64,000 nucleotides of DNA from Pseudomonas sp. GM50 (GTDB lineage: Bacteria > Pseudomonadota > Gammaproteobacteria > Pseudomonadales > Pseudomonadaceae), in the NCBI RefSeq assembly GCF_000282375.1, contig NZ_AKJK01000098.1, forward strand, positions 17,528-81,527, written 5' to 3'. Below are positions 8,948-15,773 of the stretch, piece after piece. Every line of letters starts with the position of its first letter. Within the stretch, counting starts at the first letter, position 1. Made by a program: the position numbers and the translations under genes. The notes beneath the pieces were generated by a model. It was not told the DNA's origin. It saw only the letters and a program-made list of their open reading frames with translations, and searched no databases.

Positions 8948-9616
8948 ATGAGCGCCATTGAATCTGCTTTTTTGAATCTGGCTTACCCTCCGCGGCTCGA
9001 TCTGGGGCCGCAGCTTACGCACGAACAATTGCTCAGCTCGATGCAATCGACCATGGCGCGCCACAAGGGTGGGCCGGTTTGGCTGTTTGCTTATGGTTCG
9101 CTGATCTGGCGTCCAGAATGCGCGGCTGTGGAGCGAGTGCGCGGTCGCGTACATGGCTACCATCGCGGTTTGTACCTGTGGTCCCACGAGCATCGCGGTA
9201 CACCGGAAGTGCCCGGGCTGGTGTTTGGCCTGGATCGTGGCGGCTCATGCAGCGGGTTTGCCTATCGCTTGCCCGAAGAGCAACTCGAAGCTTCGCTTTA
9301 TGCGCTCTGGCAGCGTGAAATGCCATTCCCGTCCTATCGCCCACACTGGCTCAACTGCCGTCTCGAAGATGGAAGCCAGGTTCAGGCATTGGGATTCGTC
9401 TTGGAACGGCACCTGCCCAGCTATGCCGGCAACTTGCCGGATCATGTGCTGAGCCAGGTGTTCGAAAGCGCTTGCGGGCGTTACGGCACCACTCGCGAGT
9501 ATGTCGAGCAGACCGCGCACGCCCTGCGTAGCCACGCCATGCCAGACCGGAATCTGGAGGCGCGGCTCAAGCGCTGCAAATCAAAGGCCGATCAGGCGAT
9601 CGCTTCGCGGCTCTGA
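8948..9616 (+). CDS. ChaC-like gamma-glutamylcyclotransferase
   Basis: A 222-aa cytoplasmic enzyme of the ChaC family, which cleaves glutathione into 5-oxoproline and Cys-Gly. The substrate loop VWLFAYGSLIWRPE is at about residues 44-57, and the acidic catalytic residue is expected in LWQREM near residue 120. HRGTPEVPGLVFGL and GFAYRLP are further family signatures. The first 40 residues are an extension before the barrel. A sigma-54 promoter lies 85-98 bp upstream, suggesting expression under nitrogen or carbon control, when glutathione would serve as an amino-acid source. Its 3' end overlaps convergent glpT by 25 bp. Confidence 0.88.
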   Translation: MSAIESAFLNLAYPPRLDLGPQLTHEQLLSSMQSTMARHKGGPVWLFAYGSLIWRPECAAVERVRGRVHGYHRGLYLWSHEHRGTPEVPGLVFGLDRGGSCSGFAYRLPEEQLEASLYALWQREMPFPSYRPHWLNCRLEDGSQVQALGFVLERHLPSYAGNLPDHVLSQVFESACGRYGTTREYVEQTAHALRSHAMPDRNLEARLKRCKSKADQAIASRL

Positions 9617-10941
9617 CTGGCGACGTTCTTGTGACCCAGGGTGGGCGCCAGGAACGCCATCGCCAGCAGGCAGGCGACGACCAGCAGGATGAAGCCGCCA
9701 TCCCAGCCGAAATAGTCCACTGTGTAGCCCATCAGCGCACTGGCCGCGACTGAACCACCCAGATAACCAAACAAACCAGTGAAACCGGCAGCTGTACCCG
9801 CGGCTTTCTTGGGCACCAGCTCCAGCGCCTGCAGACCCACCAGCATCACCGGGCCATAGATCAGGAAGCCGATCGCGAACAGCGAGATCATGTCGACCAT
9901 CGGGTTGCCCGGTGGATTCAGCCAGTAAACGATCGTCGCCACGGTCACCAGTGCCATGAACACCATGCCGGTCAGGCCACGGTTGCCCCGGAAAATCTTG
10001 TCCGACATCCAGCCGCATAGCAGTGTGCCGGGAATGCCTGCCCACTCGTACAGGAAGTAAGCCCAGGACGTCTTGTCGAAGTCGAAGTGCTTGACCTCTT
10101 TAAGGTAGGTCGGCGCCCAGTCCAGAATGCCGTAGCGCAGCAAGTAGACGAAGACGTTGGCCAGCGCGATGAACCAGAGCATTTTGTTGCGCAGCACGTA
10201 TTTGACGAAGATGTCCTTGGCGCTGAATTCTTCTTCGTGGCTGGCGTCGTAGCCTTCCGGGTAGTCGTTCTTGTACTTCTCGATAGGCGGCAAGCCCGTC
10301 GATTGCGGGGTATCGCGCATGACAATGAAGGCAAATACAGCGACCAGCAACGCCACCGCTGCCGGTACGTAGAACTTGCTGTGCCAGTCGTTGAACCAAC
10401 CCATGCCGAGTATCGCCAGCGGGCCGATCAAGCCTCCGCCGACGTTATGCGCGGTGTTCCAGACCGAAACCACACCGCCGCGTTCTTTCTGCGACCACCA
10501 GTGCACCATGGTGCGCCCGCTTGGTGGCCAGCCCATGCCTTGCGCCCAGCCGTTGATGAACAACAGGATGAACATCATGGTCACGCTGGACGTCGCCCAC
10601 GGCGCGAAACCGAAAACGAACATCACCCCAGCGGACACTATCAGGCCAAAGGGCAGGAAGTAACGAGGGTTGGAGCGGTCGGACACAATGCCCATCAAAA
10701 ACTTGGAAAGGCCGTAGGCGATCGCAATCGCCGACATTGCCACCCCTAGTTGGCCTTTTGTATAGCCTTGGGCGATCAGATCCGGGAATGCCAGGGTGAA
10801 GTTCTTGCGCAGCAGGTAGTAACCCGCATACCCAATGAAAATCCCGGCGAAGATCTGCCAGCGAAGGCGTCGGTAGGTGCTGTCTATTTTTTCTTCAGGC
10901 AATGGAGCCTGATGTGCGGCAGGACGAAAGAAAGCAAACAT
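9592..10941 (-). CDS. glpT: Glycerol-3-phosphate transporter GlpT
   Basis: A 449-aa inner-membrane antiporter of the major facilitator superfamily (organophosphate:Pi family), exchanging external sn-glycerol-3-phosphate for internal phosphate. Twelve membrane helices are visible. The phosphate-binding Arg lies in GYAGYYLLRKNF, and the second expected Arg in the LLRYGILDWAPTYL region. The family signature NGWAQGMGWPPSGRTMVHWW is present. It stands alone on the reverse strand, behind two GlpR-like operators at 10987-11006 and 11050-11069, so repression lifted by glycerol-3-phosphate is likely. It overlaps the convergent ChaC-like gene by 25 bp without a terminator between them. Confidence 0.96.
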   Translation of the reverse strand: MFAFFRPAAHQAPLPEEKIDSTYRRLRWQIFAGIFIGYAGYYLLRKNFTLAFPDLIAQGYTKGQLGVAMSAIAIAYGLSKFLMGIVSDRSNPRYFLPFGLIVSAGVMFVFGFAPWATSSVTMMFILLFINGWAQGMGWPPSGRTMVHWWSQKERGGVVSVWNTAHNVGGGLIGPLAILGMGWFNDWHSKFYVPAAVALLVAVFAFIVMRDTPQSTGLPPIEKYKNDYPEGYDASHEEEFSAKDIFVKYVLRNKMLWFIALANVFVYLLRYGILDWAPTYLKEVKHFDFDKTSWAYFLYEWAGIPGTLLCGWMSDKIFRGNRGLTGMVFMALVTVATIVYWLNPPGNPMVDMISLFAIGFLIYGPVMLVGLQALELVPKKAAGTAAGFTGLFGYLGGSVAASALMGYTVDYFGWDGGFILLVVACLLAMAFLAPTLGHKNVASQSREAIA

Positions 10942-10986
10942 TCAAGAGCTCCAGATTTCTTGTTTTGACTGCGGATGCGAATGTTA

Positions 10987-11006
10987 CAGTTTCGTTACCG
11001 AAAATA
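10987..11006. promoter_or_regulatory. GlpR operator candidate 1 (glpT)
   Basis: This 20-bp dyad, centred on TTTCGTTACCGAAA, matches the E. coli GlpR operator consensus at 17 of 20 positions. It lies 46 bp upstream of the glpT start, a good position for repression. Confidence 0.6.
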
Positions 11007-11049
11007 GCACCGGTTCGCATCGGCAAAACAGCGGAAATGTTGGAGATCG

Positions 11050-11069
11050 CATGTTCCTTTATGAACATG
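11050..11069. promoter_or_regulatory. GlpR operator candidate 2 (glpT)
   Basis: CATGTTCCTTTATGAACATG has perfect ATGTTC/GAACAT arms and matches the GlpR consensus at 15 of 20 positions. Its centre is 63 bp (six helical turns) from candidate 1. Confidence 0.5.
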
Positions 11070-11108
11070 TCGCTCAGGTATAAATGAGGGTCGGTGTAGG
11101 GATGACGG

Positions 11109-11136
11109 AGCCAGGTCGCAGGGCTGCGACCTGGCT
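11109..11136. terminator. Strong hairpin after the quinone reductase gene
   Basis: AGCCAGGTCGCAG and its exact complement, separated by 2 bp, form a 13-bp stem 10 bp beyond the reductase stop. No T-run follows on the reverse strand, so it may act as a 3'-end stabilising hairpin rather than a standard terminator. Confidence 0.5.
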
Positions 11137-11145
11137 AGAAAATAA

Positions 11146-12123
11146 TCAGCGAACCTGCACGACCACTTTCCCGACCGCCTTGCGCTGGCCAAGATCATTG
11201 ATGGCCTGGGCCGCGTTGCTCAGGGGATACACCTGAGACACCAGCGGCTTCAACTTGCCCTCGGCAAACCAGCCAAATAACTGCTGGAAGTTTGCCGCGT
11301 TGTCCTGCGGTTGGCGCTGGGCAAAGGAGCCCCAGAACACGCCGACTACCGCGGCGCCTTTGAGCAGCGCCAGGTTCACTGGCAGCTCCGGGATTCGTCC
11401 GCTGGCGAAACCGACTACCAGTAGACGGCCGTTCCAGGCAATGGCGCGGATCGCCTGGTCGAAAAGGTCGCCGCCCACCGGATCGTAGATCACGTCGGCT
11501 CCCTGGCCGTCGGTCAGGCGTTTGATCTCGTCCTTGAGGCTGGTTTCGCTGTAGTTGATCAACTCATCGGCACCGGCGGCCTTGGCCACCGCGAGTTTTT
11601 CTGCGCTGCTGGCGGCGGCTATAACGCGAGCACCCATGGCTTTGCCGATTTCCACCGCGGCGAGGCCGACGCCGCCGGAAGCTCCGAGCACCAGCAAGGT
11701 TTCGCCAGGTTGCAGGTTGCCCCGTTGCTTGAGGGCGTGCATCGACGTGCCGTAGGTCATGCTGAATGCGGCGGCGGTGTTGAAGTCCATCGATGGCGGG
11801 ATCGGCAGCACGTTGTAGCCCGGCACCGCGACCTGCTCGGCAAAACTGCCCCAGCCAGTCAGGGCCATGACCCGGTCACCGACCTTGAGGTGGCTGACCT
11901 TCTCGCCTACCGCACTGACCACGCCGGCCGCTTCGCCGCCCGGTGAAAACGGGAAGGGCGGTTTGAACTGGTATTTGCCCTCGATGATCAACGTGTCCGG
12001 GAAATTCACCCCGGCCGCATGCACGTCCAGCAGGATTTCATTCTTCTTCGCGACAGGACTGGCGACGTCCTCCAGCACCAGCGATTCGGCAGGGCCGAAG
12101 GCTTTGCACAGCACGGCTTTCAT
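11146..12123 (-). CDS. NADPH:quinone oxidoreductase (zinc-less MDR family)
   Basis: A 325-aa medium-chain dehydrogenase/reductase that reduces quinones or other enones with NADPH. An N-terminal GroES-like fold covers residues 1-125 (DVHAAGVNFPDTLIIEGKYQFKPPFPFSPGGEAAGVV). The Rossmann domain has LVLGASGGVGLAAVEIGKAMGA near 142-164, and the AGADELINYSE segment is typical of the QOR subfamily. The catalytic zinc ligands of alcohol dehydrogenases are absent, as expected. It is monocistronic, between glpT and a divergent FliL-like gene. The physiological substrate is unknown. Confidence 0.9.
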   Translation of the reverse strand: MKAVLCKAFGPAESLVLEDVASPVAKKNEILLDVHAAGVNFPDTLIIEGKYQFKPPFPFSPGGEAAGVVSAVGEKVSHLKVGDRVMALTGWGSFAEQVAVPGYNVLPIPPSMDFNTAAAFSMTYGTSMHALKQRGNLQPGETLLVLGASGGVGLAAVEIGKAMGARVIAAASSAEKLAVAKAAGADELINYSETSLKDEIKRLTDGQGADVIYDPVGGDLFDQAIRAIAWNGRLLVVGFASGRIPELPVNLALLKGAAVVGVFWGSFAQRQPQDNAANFQQLFGWFAEGKLKPLVSQVYPLSNAAQAINDLGQRKAVGKVVVQVR

Positions 12124-12273
12124 CAGGGCTATTCCTTTGGGAGTGATGGCCGATAAGTGTAGGTGTGTGAGTCATTGGGTCAACGAGCATGCCCGACCCT
12201 GATAGTCAGCCATAAGCTTGTGCTTGAGCGGCGGGCCGTTATGCTTGGCCGCAAACCGGATAAGGAGCGAATT

Positions 12274-12681
12274 GTGAAAGCGTGGATCATGTTGATGCTG
12301 GCCCTGTCTCTGCCTGTGGCAGCGATGGCCGAAGAAGCCAAAGAAGGTGAAGCCCCGAAGGTCAACTACATCACCCTGAGCCCGCCATTTGTGGGCAACT
12401 ATGGGCTGGACGGCACGCCGAAGCTCAAGGTCTACAAGGCCGATGTGGCGTTGCGGGTGACCGGTGAAGAGGCGACCAAAGCGGTAAAGGCCAATGAGCC
12501 ATTGATCCGTAATCAGCTGGTGGCGTTGTTTGCGCAGCAGACCACTGAAGCCATGAACAACGTCGAAGCCAAGGAAAAGCTGCGTCAGGAAGCCTTGAAG
12601 CAGACCCAGCAAGTGATGAACGACGAAACCGGCAAGCCGGTGGTTGAGGATTTGTTGTTCAACAACCTGATCATTCAATAA
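12274..12681 (+). CDS. FliL-family periplasmic protein
   Basis: A 135-aa protein starting at the GTG at 12274, which has AAGGAG seven bases upstream; longer in-frame starts lack a ribosome site. Residues 1-20 (VKAWIMLMLALSLPVAAMA) look like a cleavable signal peptide rather than the single anchor of true FliL. The rest matches the FliL domain: ITLSPPFVGNYG, the strand LKVYKADVALRV and a helix ending VEDLLFNNLIIQ. It is far from any flagellar operon, so it is a FliL paralogue, like PA5233 as I recall it, with unknown role. A REP pair follows its stop. Confidence 0.8.
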   Translation: MKAWIMLMLALSLPVAAMAEEAKEGEAPKVNYITLSPPFVGNYGLDGTPKLKVYKADVALRVTGEEATKAVKANEPLIRNQLVALFAQQTTEAMNNVEAKEKLRQEALKQTQQVMNDETGKPVVEDLLFNNLIIQ

Positions 12682-12704
12682 GTCTTTTGCTGTCCGGGCG
12701 GGCC

Positions 12705-12784
12705 TCATCGCGAGCAGGCTCGCTCCCACAGGGGTCTCCAGTGTAGGCAGATTCAGTGTGGGAGCGAGCCTGCTCGCGATAGCA
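12705..12784. repeat. REP pair, GAGCGAGCCTGCTCGC type
   Basis: Two inverted copies of the GTGGGAGCGAGCCTGCTCGC element are separated by about 28 bp, between the convergent FliL-like and EVE genes. Such pairs form long hairpins that protect 3' ends. Confidence 0.9.
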
Positions 12785-12805
12785 TTCTTTCAGTCACTGC
12801 ATCGC

Positions 12806-13258
12806 TCATGCCCGTAATGCAATCACCACCGCCCACTGCTCGGCTGTCACTGGCATCACTGACAGCCGCGAACCCTTCTGCACCAGTGGCATCTCGGCCA
12901 GCGCCGTTTGCTGCTTCAGATAATCGAGCTTCAGCACCTTGGGAAACGTCTCGACATGCGCAACATCAATCGCGCTCCAGGCGTTTTTCTCGGCAGAGGC
13001 CTTCGGATCGAAGTAATGACTCTCCGGCTCCAGCGCCGTCGGGTCCGGGTACGCTGCCTCGACAATCTTTCCGATCCCGGCGATCCCTGGCTCCGGGCAA
13101 CTGGAGTGATAGAAGAAAAACTCGTCGCCCACCGCCATGGCGCGCAAAAAGTTGCGCGCCTGGTAGTTGCGAACCCCATCCCAGCGCGCTCGGCCAAGCT
13201 TCTCTAGGTCTTTGATCGAGAGTTCGTCGGGCTCGGATTTCATCAGCCAATAGGCCAT
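12806..13258 (-). CDS. EVE-domain protein
   Basis: A 150-aa cytoplasmic protein consisting of one EVE (PUA-like, YTH-related) domain: AYWLMKSEPDELSIKDLE, WDGVRNYQARNFLRAM, VGDEFFFYHSS and GIAGIGKIVEAAYPDPTA. EVE domains read modified bases in DNA or tRNA, and some belong to restriction or quality-control systems. No restriction partner lies nearby, so this is the stand-alone housekeeping form widespread in proteobacteria. The ATG at 13258 has AAGGAG seven bases upstream; an earlier ATG would add 14 unconserved residues. A 15-bp palindrome lies 53 bp upstream. Confidence 0.88.
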   Translation of the reverse strand: MAYWLMKSEPDELSIKDLEKLGRARWDGVRNYQARNFLRAMAVGDEFFFYHSSCPEPGIAGIGKIVEAAYPDPTALEPESHYFDPKASAEKNAWSAIDVAHVETFPKVLKLDYLKQQTALAEMPLVQKGSRLSVMPVTAEQWAVVIALRA

Positions 13259-13310
13259 GGTTTTGCTCCTTGCGAGGTGAGTGGGCAAGTTGTCGGGCAA
13301 TTTTATGACA

Positions 13311-13325
13311 AACCGACAGTCGGTT
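13311..13325. promoter_or_regulatory. Perfect palindrome AACCGACAGTCGGTT
   Basis: Perfect 7+1+7 dyad upstream of the EVE gene and of the divergent 49-aa gene. The shape resembles TetR-family operators, but no TetR gene is adjacent. The bound factor is unknown. Confidence 0.5.
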
Positions 13326-13458
13326 GACGCCAGCGTTTGCGTGTCGGTTCACGTTGTCGCAAAATGCCGGCCTTCCAAGCTTGACGCTGCTGCACGGCCT
13401 ACACCTAAACGGAAACCGCTGCTGTCATCGTGTTGATGTGCCTTGAGGGGGGCTATCG

Positions 13459-13608
13459 ATGAAACGCAAACCGGATTTACTATGGATATTGGTTATTTTG
13501 TTCGGTTTGGGCGTCGTGACCACCGGCTATGCCCAAAGCCTGTGGGCCAACAAGACCGATGCTCCCGTCGAGATCGCGCAGCAACAGCCGTCGGCCTTCA
13601 AACGCTGA
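13459..13608 (+). CDS. Small single-pass membrane protein, 49 aa
   Basis: A short ORF with the ribosome site GAGGGG 9-14 bases upstream of the ATG. It encodes Lys/Arg at the N-terminus (MKRKPD), a hydrophobic segment at residues 8-24 (LWILVILFGLGVVTTGY) and a polar tail ending SAFKR. This is the layout of a membrane-anchored or secreted mini-protein. It is divergent from the EVE gene and convergent with fau. I do not recognise a characterised family; it is supported by the ribosome site and the clear topology, not by similarity. Confidence 0.7.
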   Translation: MKRKPDLLWILVILFGLGVVTTGYAQSLWANKTDAPVEIAQQQPSAFKR

Positions 13609-13620
13609 ACCTGTCTTTTG

Positions 13621-13644
13621 GACGCCGCTGATGTCAGTGGCGTC
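13621..13644. terminator. Hairpin between convergent small gene and fau
   Basis: GACGCC...GGCGTC with an inner CTGA/TCAG pair forms a 24-bp hairpin in the 35-bp gap between the convergent stops. It lacks a T-run on the 3' side, so termination is uncertain. Confidence 0.4.
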
Positions 13645-14249
13645 TAGTCCGCGAAATACCACGCCTTGTCCGTGACCGTTCCCTGCAGCGGCACATCCCA
13701 GCTCGCCTGAGCCAAACGTTGAACCTTCTGACATTCATGGGCCAGGCCCAGCAGCGTCGGCTTGCGCCAGTTTTTGCGGCGCGCCAGGTACGCCAGGCTT
13801 CGGTCGTAGAAACCACCGCCCATTCCCAGGCGTCCGCCGACATCGTCAAACCCCACCAGCGGCAACAACACCAGGTCCAGTGCCCAGACCTTGCGTTGTC
13901 GGGCGATGTTGTGCCGAGGTTCGGGGATGCGAAAACGGTTGGGTTTGAGCTTTTCGCCGGGACGAATCCGCTGGAACACCATTTTGGTTCTTGGCCAGGC
14001 ACTGAGCACTGGCAGATACGTCGCCTTGCCCCGACGTTGCGCGGCACGTATCAGCAGACGCGGATCGATTTCACCGTCGGTGGGCAGGTATAGAGAGATG
14101 TGTTTTGCGCGGCGGAACAGTGGGTGCTGGGCCAATTGTTTATACAGCCCGCGAGCGGCCTCGCGCTGCTGACAAGGGGTCAGTGCGCGGCGGGCCTTGC
14201 GCAGCATGCGTCGAAGTTGCGGGCGGGGCAGCAGCGCAGGTTCGGTCAT
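13644..14249 (-). CDS. fau: 5-formyltetrahydrofolate cyclo-ligase
   Basis: A 201-aa cytoplasmic enzyme converting 5-formyl-THF to 5,10-methenyl-THF with ATP. Family features are LRRMLRKARRALTP at the N-terminus, the KHISLYLPTDGEIDPRLLI segment and the C-terminal substrate/phosphate loop LVGFDDVGGRLGMGGGFYDRSL. It is preceded on the same strand by 6S RNA, the linkage seen in many proteobacteria, where fau can be co-transcribed with the ssrS precursor. The start is the ATG at 14249 (MTEPALLPRPQ). Genes for folate and glycine metabolism recur nearby (gcvTHP), but not in the same operon. Confidence 0.95.
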   Translation of the reverse strand: MTEPALLPRPQLRRMLRKARRALTPCQQREAARGLYKQLAQHPLFRRAKHISLYLPTDGEIDPRLLIRAAQRRGKATYLPVLSAWPRTKMVFQRIRPGEKLKPNRFRIPEPRHNIARQRKVWALDLVLLPLVGFDDVGGRLGMGGGFYDRSLAYLARRKNWRKPTLLGLAHECQKVQRLAQASWDVPLQGTVTDKAWYFAD

Positions 14250-14288
14250 GGATTCAGGCTTCGAAGTGCGAGTACCAAAGCGTACCCG

Positions 14289-14324
14289 TAAAAAAGCCGA
14301 TGCCGGTATTTAAACCGGCATCGG
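14289..14324 (-). terminator. Terminator downstream of 6S RNA
   Basis: On the reverse strand, CCGATGCCGGT / ACCGGCATCGG forms an 11-bp stem with a 6-nt AT loop, followed by a run of T residues. It ends the 6S transcript, with some read-through to fau possible. Confidence 0.85.
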
Positions 14325-14335
14325 ACTGGAATCAG

Positions 14336-14511
14336 GCTCCCCGGATGAACCGCTGTCGACTTAGCCCTTGAACCCGAAAGTTCAAGGTGGAAGATGCAGT
14401 AGGCTTTAAGGCTTTCCGTCTAGCGGACATGCACACCAGCCCAACGTGCAACCTCCAGGGTAGTGCGAATCGGCTCAGGGACGTCGTCAACTGGCAAGCA
14501 CCCCAGGGAGT
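14336..14511 (-). ncRNA. ssrS: 6S RNA
   Basis: About 176 nt in the conserved position between zapA and fau. The 5' segment CTCCCTGG (14509-14502) pairs with CCGGGGAG (14344-14337) to form the terminal stem. A -10 box TATACT lies 7 bp upstream of the assumed first base. 6S RNA mimics an open promoter and sequesters sigma-70 RNA polymerase in stationary phase. The boundaries come from pairing and promoter spacing, so each may be off by several bases. Confidence 0.82.
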
Positions 14512-14517
14512 GATGCG

Positions 14518-14523
14518 AGTATA
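14518..14523 (-). promoter_or_regulatory. -10 box of the 6S RNA promoter
   Basis: TATACT on the reverse strand, 7 bp before the predicted 6S start, and 20 bp beyond the zapA stop. Confidence 0.6.
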
Positions 14524-14542
14524 CCCCAAGCGGTTTCGCGTT

Positions 14543-14860
14543 TCAGCCCTTGGTGACATCCGGATCGGTCGACAGCACCAGATCGACGCGGTCCAGCAGG
14601 TCGCGAACCTGCTCTCGGGTCGAACCGCTGGCCTGCACATCCGGGCGTTCTTCCTTGTGCAGAAGATCGTGCGTGATGTTCAGTGCGGCCATCACGGCGA
14701 TGCGGTCGGCGCCGATGACTTTGCCGCTGCTGCGAATTTCGCGCATCTTGCCGTCCAGATAACGGGCAGCGCTCACCAGGTTGCTGCGCTCTTCCTGGGG
14801 GCAAATGATCGAATATTCTTTGTCGAGGATCTGCACGGTAACGCTATTGCTTGAACTCAT
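14543..14860 (-). CDS. zapA: Cell division protein ZapA
   Basis: A 105-aa cytoplasmic protein that binds and bundles FtsZ protofilaments at midcell. The N-terminal globular part has SVTVQILDKEYSIICPQEER and LVSAARYLDGKMREIR; a helix from about residue 60 (AVMAALNITHDLL) leads into the coiled-coil. These are the ZapA hallmarks. Its start overlaps the stop of the upstream coiled-coil gene by 4 nt (ATGA), so they form a translationally coupled pair. 6S RNA lies directly downstream. Confidence 0.95.
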   Translation of the reverse strand: MSSSNSVTVQILDKEYSIICPQEERSNLVSAARYLDGKMREIRSSGKVIGADRIAVMAALNITHDLLHKEERPDVQASGSTREQVRDLLDRVDLVLSTDPDVTKG

Positions 14861-15066
14861 GAGTCTTGCTCCAGGGCCTTGAGGCGCGAAATCATCGATT
14901 CGACCTTACGCCGGGCGATTTCATTTTTTTCAATGAGGTGCGCGCGTTCTTCGCGCCAGCTCTTTTCCTGAGCTAATAGGAGTCCATTCTGACTCTTTAG
15001 TTGCTCGACTCGAGTAATTAGCAGTTCGAGTCTGGCCATCAGCGCTTGCAGGTCGGTGTCTTCCAT
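14857..15066 (-). CDS. Small coiled-coil protein, TIGR02449 family
   Basis: A 69-aa acidic and basic heptad-rich protein, almost entirely a coiled-coil (LMARLELLITRVEQLKSQNG onward to SMISRLKALEQDS). I match it to the TIGR02449 family always found upstream of zapA, which is ZapB-like in size and form and presumably acts with ZapA in division. The ATG at 15066 is preferred over a GTG 9 bp earlier; neither has a clear ribosome site. Overlap of 4 nt with zapA supports co-translation. The ZapB-like role is inference. Confidence 0.82.
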   Translation of the reverse strand: MEDTDLQALMARLELLITRVEQLKSQNGLLLAQEKSWREERAHLIEKNEIARRKVESMISRLKALEQDS

Positions 15067-15191
15067 TGTGTCCACGTGTTCGTCTGATGGGTGGTAGCTG
15101 GCGGACAGCCTTTAATAGTCTTGGCGAGTCTGTCGATGTAGGATACAAGGCCTTCATTCTAGACATAGCGCCGTCTGGCGCCTAGCTGCCC

Positions 15192-15746
15192 ATGCCCATT
15201 CAGAATTCTCCGTACCAAGCCTTTGCCACCCTGCTGAGCACCAGCGGCCATCCCGTCTCGCCTGCCGAACTGCACGGCCTGTTGCTCGGTCGCAGTTGCG
15301 CCGGTGCCGGCTTCGAGGCCGACAGCTGGTTGGCCGATGCCGCCGAGCTGCTCGAAGGCGAGCCGCAAGACAACGTTCGCAACGCCTTGATCGGCCTGCA
15401 AGAGATGGTCAAGGGCGAGCTTACCAGCGACGACATGACCGTTGTTCTGCTGCTGCCGACCGATGACGCGCCGCTCACCGAGCGCGCGGCCGCACTGGGC
15501 CAGTGGTGCCAGGGCTTCCTTACCGGCTTCGGTCTGACCCGCCGTGAATATGCCTTGAGCACTGAAGCCACCGAAGTGTTGCAGGATCTGGCGGCCATTG
15601 CCCAAGTGCAAGACGCGCTGGAAGAGTCCGACGACGGCGAAAGCGACTACATGGAAGTGATGGAGTACCTGCGCGTCGCTCCGTTGCTGCTGTTCACCGA
15701 AACCAAGAAAACCGACGAAGCGGCTGCCAAACCGTCGTTGCATTAA
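15192..15746 (+). CDS. YgfB/UPF0149 (YecA-like) family protein
   Basis: A 184-aa acidic, all-helical protein of the UPF0149 family: AELHGLLLGRSCAGAG, LLLPTDDAPLTERAAALGQWCQGFLTGFGL and the C-terminal YLRVAPLLLF. In P. aeruginosa the YgfB homologue modulates alpA-dependent control of ampDh3 and beta-lactam resistance; that role is literature knowledge and not visible here. It is the first gene of a probable operon with pepP, ubiH and ubiI (28-bp gap to pepP). The start ATG at 15192 is the first that fits the family. Confidence 0.9.
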   Translation: MPIQNSPYQAFATLLSTSGHPVSPAELHGLLLGRSCAGAGFEADSWLADAAELLEGEPQDNVRNALIGLQEMVKGELTSDDMTVVLLLPTDDAPLTERAAALGQWCQGFLTGFGLTRREYALSTEATEVLQDLAAIAQVQDALEESDDGESDYMEVMEYLRVAPLLLFTETKKTDEAAAKPSLH

Positions 15747-15773
15747 TCGCGTGCCAGGGAAAGCCATCTGCCC

